The position numbers and the translations under genes were made by a program. DNA of 64,000 bases from Malaya genurostris (Eukaryota; Arthropoda; Insecta; Diptera; Culicidae), in contig NC_080572.1 in assembly GCF_030247185.1 (NCBI RefSeq), positions 301,307,656 through 301,371,655 of the forward strand, written 5' to 3'. The notes under the pieces were generated by a model, which saw nothing but the letters and a program-made list of their open reading frames with translations, ran no database searches and was not told the DNA's origin. Below, piece by piece: positions 62,048 through 64,000 of the stretch (positions are counted from its first letter, which is position 1; each line of letters starts with the position of its first letter).

Positions 62048-62201
62048 TTTCGAAACAAACTAATGAAAACGAATAAACAACTGCACAAGTGGTTAGAGAA
62101 GAGTGCAAACAACAGGACGCAGCCATATAAATTGACAGATTCTGAACCATTGTGAAATGGCAACGGTTTTTGGTTGCGTCCGTACTTTCTGGGACATTCT
62201 T
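61066..62201 (-). mobile_element. ITmD37E-type element, copy C, 3' truncated
   Basis: The upper terminus is next to TA (62202-62203) and reads, inward, AGAATGTCCCAGAAAGTACG then GACGCAACCAAAAACCG. The lower end stops within the last transposase codons with no matching terminus. It sits in the composite repeat, which resumes at 62204. The termini and protein differ from copies A, B and D, so this is a third subfamily. Confidence 0.75.
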
Positions 62202-62350
62202 TAGTCTCCGGATTCTGCTTCCGAAAGCATCCATAAAAGTGAAGAAAAGCTCCAAAAACGGAACTCACTTCAATTCCTCAGCAACTGTTGAACCAATTTT
62301 CACAAATCATAATTAAAATCAAAACTTTCAGTATCTTAAAAGATATGTGA
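62202..62350 (+). repeat. Composite dispersed repeat, copy 3 (right part)
   Basis: CTGCTTCCGAAAGCATCC, AACTCACTTCAATTCCTCAG and GTTGAACCAATTTTCACAAA match the part of copy 2 at 49860-49960. Confidence 0.55.
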
Positions 62351-62509
62351 ACTAGGCATAGCCAATAAAGAATGTAATGAAATTTATTATCCATTTATTG
62401 GAAAAAAATCAACACTGATAATGTTTGTATTTGAAACATGATATTATAGCGCAACACAAAAATGAACGCTTTTTTCTTGATACCTGATGAGAAACATTTG
62501 TAACATTTG

Positions 62510-62945
62510 AATTCAAGGCCAGAAATAAGTTACAGAACTCTGGAACTGAAATAGAATTTTAAAACTTGATTCGAAGCTTGAATTTTGGAACCGAACCATA
62601 ATTCAGTTATATTTCCAGAATTAAATTCTAAAATGCTCCAGAATGTAATGTTGGGTTTAGAATTTTGTTTCAACACACAGTTCTACAATTCTAAAAGTGT
62701 AATTTTCTGGATTCTAGAAGTAGAGTTCTGGATTCGAATTTGCAAATTGAATCCGGGTCCGAAATTTTGTAACTAAAATTCAGCTAAAAACCAGAATCCA
62801 GATCCAAAATTCAGTTCTGGAATTCAGTCTCAGAGCTCAGATTCAGAATTTAGTTCTAGATTCTAGCATCAAAATTGAGTTTCAGAATTCAGGTTCAGAA
62901 CTCAGTTCTAGCATTCGGCTCTAAAATTCCATGTCCAGAACCATC
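62510..62945. repeat. Degenerate GAATTC-rich repeat, locus 3
   Basis: A run of TTCTGGAACTGAAATAG, GAATTCAGGTTCAGAACTCAG and AGTTCTAGATTCTAGC variants, the same texture as loci 1 and 2. Confidence 0.6.
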
Positions 62946-62989
62946 CATTTTATTTGCATTCACGTCATCCGGTTATGTCGCATAACATT

Positions 62990-64000
62990 AACAAGCCGGT
63001 ATTTTTAGTTCAAACTAACCTTTATTCATCAACGTAATCTCCATCAAGAACAACCCAATCATTCCAGCGCCGCTCAAACATTTCAATATCACTTTTGAAG
63101 AACGAGTTATCTTTTGCCTCAGAATAGGCCTCAGTTTCAGCGATAAAGTTTTCATTCGTGCGAAATTTCTCACCGGCGAGCATTTTGTCAGGTCGCTGGG
63201 AGCCAAATCTGGCGAATACGGTGGATGTAGGAGCAATTCGAGGTTCATTTCATGTAGTTTTACCATTGTTTCGATAGCCTTGATGAAACTTGACTTTTTT
63301 CTCTGCCATATGCGGTCGTTTCTTTGCAATTTCAACCTTCAAACGCTCCAATAACGCTATATAATAGTATTAACTGTTAATGGTATTTCCTTTCTCAAGA
63401 TAGTCGATAAACCGTACAAAACCCACATCCCAAAATGCCGCGGTCATAAGCTTTCCAGCCGATTGTTGTGCTTTGGACAAGGTCCACTCAGGTGAGGGTT
63501 GTTTTGATTCCGGAGTGAAGTGATGAATCTATGTTTCATCCAATGTCAAATATCGATGCAAAAATTCCGGTTTGTAACGTTTACACAAGGCCAAAGACTG
63601 CTCAGAATCATCAGCAAGTGAGCAAGCGTGCCAGGCACTTAGAATAGAGCTTTCTCATAGTCAAATGCTCGTGCAATATAAAGCCAACACGTTCTTTTGA
63701 TATCTTTACGATGTCAGGTAACTCACGCAACTTCATTTTTCGATTTCGATTTCGATTCAAAACGATTTTGTGGATTTTTTATGTATTCTGGTTTTATTGC
63801 CTCATTTGGACGTCCACGTCCACGTTTGAAGTCAGTAAACCAACGTTTTATTGTTGTTTCTGATGAAGCGGATAACTCTCCATAAAACTTTTCAAGCCAT
63901 TGCTTTTCTTGAACCGTATTTTTTCCCATGAAGAAGCAGTGTAAAATTATAACACGAATTTGTTTTTGAGCCATTGTTCTGGAAATAACAAAAGAAGCGT
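62990..64000 (-). mobile_element. mariner (DD34D) element, cut by window edge
   Basis: A minus-strand mariner whose 3' end lies near 62990 (ACTAAAAATACCGGCTTGTT beyond the stop, minus strand) and whose 5' terminus is outside the window. The gene is broken. Confidence 0.75.
63022..63974 (-). pseudogene. mariner DD34D transposase, broken
   Basis: From ATG 63974: MAQKQIRVIILHCFFMGKNT, HTH end TTIKRWFTDFKRG with a small deletion, RPNEAIKPEYIK, then in other frames LTLDET(stop)IHHFTPESK with the first aspartate, LMTAAFWDVGFVRFIDYLEKG, YYIALLERLKVE, and LLLHPPYSPDLAPSD with the third aspartate, ending WVVLDGDYVDE at TAA 63022-63024. The FHQDNAP block with the second aspartate is deleted (AEKKSSFIKAI). 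Several stops and frameshifts. Confidence 0.75.

Overview
The window looks like gene-poor, repeat-choked nuclear DNA of a mosquito, most likely culicine. The reasons are an AT-rich background, short 50-90 bp introns next to very long ones, a relict Juan-like non-LTR element, a MosquI-like I-clade element with RNase H, four Tc1/mariner-type elements with DD37E spacing (ITmD37E, first described in mosquitoes), and a dispersed repeat carrying the GATGGCTGAACCGATTTTC motif that I associate with Aedes-type genomes. There is no prokaryotic or viral gene content. The organism call is inference, because nothing could be searched.

Host genes. (1) A plus-strand gene of unknown function, rich in Gly, Ser, Pro and Gln: one exon at 1455-2093 ends in a strong donor, and the only phase-compatible exon of matching composition that I found is the last one at 37354-37582. 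If they belong together, they enclose an intron of about 35 kb holding most of the transposons. (2) A complete five-exon minus-strand gene, 37948-43040, for a 496-residue type II membrane glycosyltransferase of family GT92. It converges on gene 1, and its last intron is filled with satellites. (3) A tiny two-exon plus-strand gene, 43788-43985, predicted to encode 47 residues and divergent from the GT92 gene. (4) A poorly resolved minus-strand coding region at about 58136-59041.

Mobile elements inside the 35-kb intron: a broken Juan-like LINE (3.2-5.4 kb); a broken minus-strand Jockey-group LINE (8.9-12.1 kb); a two-gene DNA transposon with a spliced CMC/EnSpm-like transposase facing a DUF4806-like gene (13.6-16.5 kb); an intact gag-only LINE-type ORF with its own poly(A) tail (19.8-21.0 kb); a 1-kb TA-flanked non-autonomous transposon (21.1-22.1 kb); two DD37E elements (28.3-29.5 and 33.6-34.8 kb); and several MITEs.

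Right half (44-64 kb): a third DD37E copy whose N-terminal half is replaced by about 205 copies of a 9-bp minisatellite; paired 148-bp MITEs; relict mariners; a full-length I-clade LINE (51156-57030) with an 11-bp target-site duplication and only a few disabling lesions; a fourth DD37E copy; and a DD34D mariner running off the right edge. A composite dispersed repeat of about 1.6 kb recurs at 31-35, 49-50.7 and 61-62.3 kb and often hosts the mariner insertions.

Satellite content is striking: (TATTCC)n for about 1 kb, a 1.7-kb GTTACG-rich array with direct repeats at its borders, a 1.85-kb 9-mer array and an (AAT)n tract. No CRISPR, rRNA operon or complete tRNA gene was seen.
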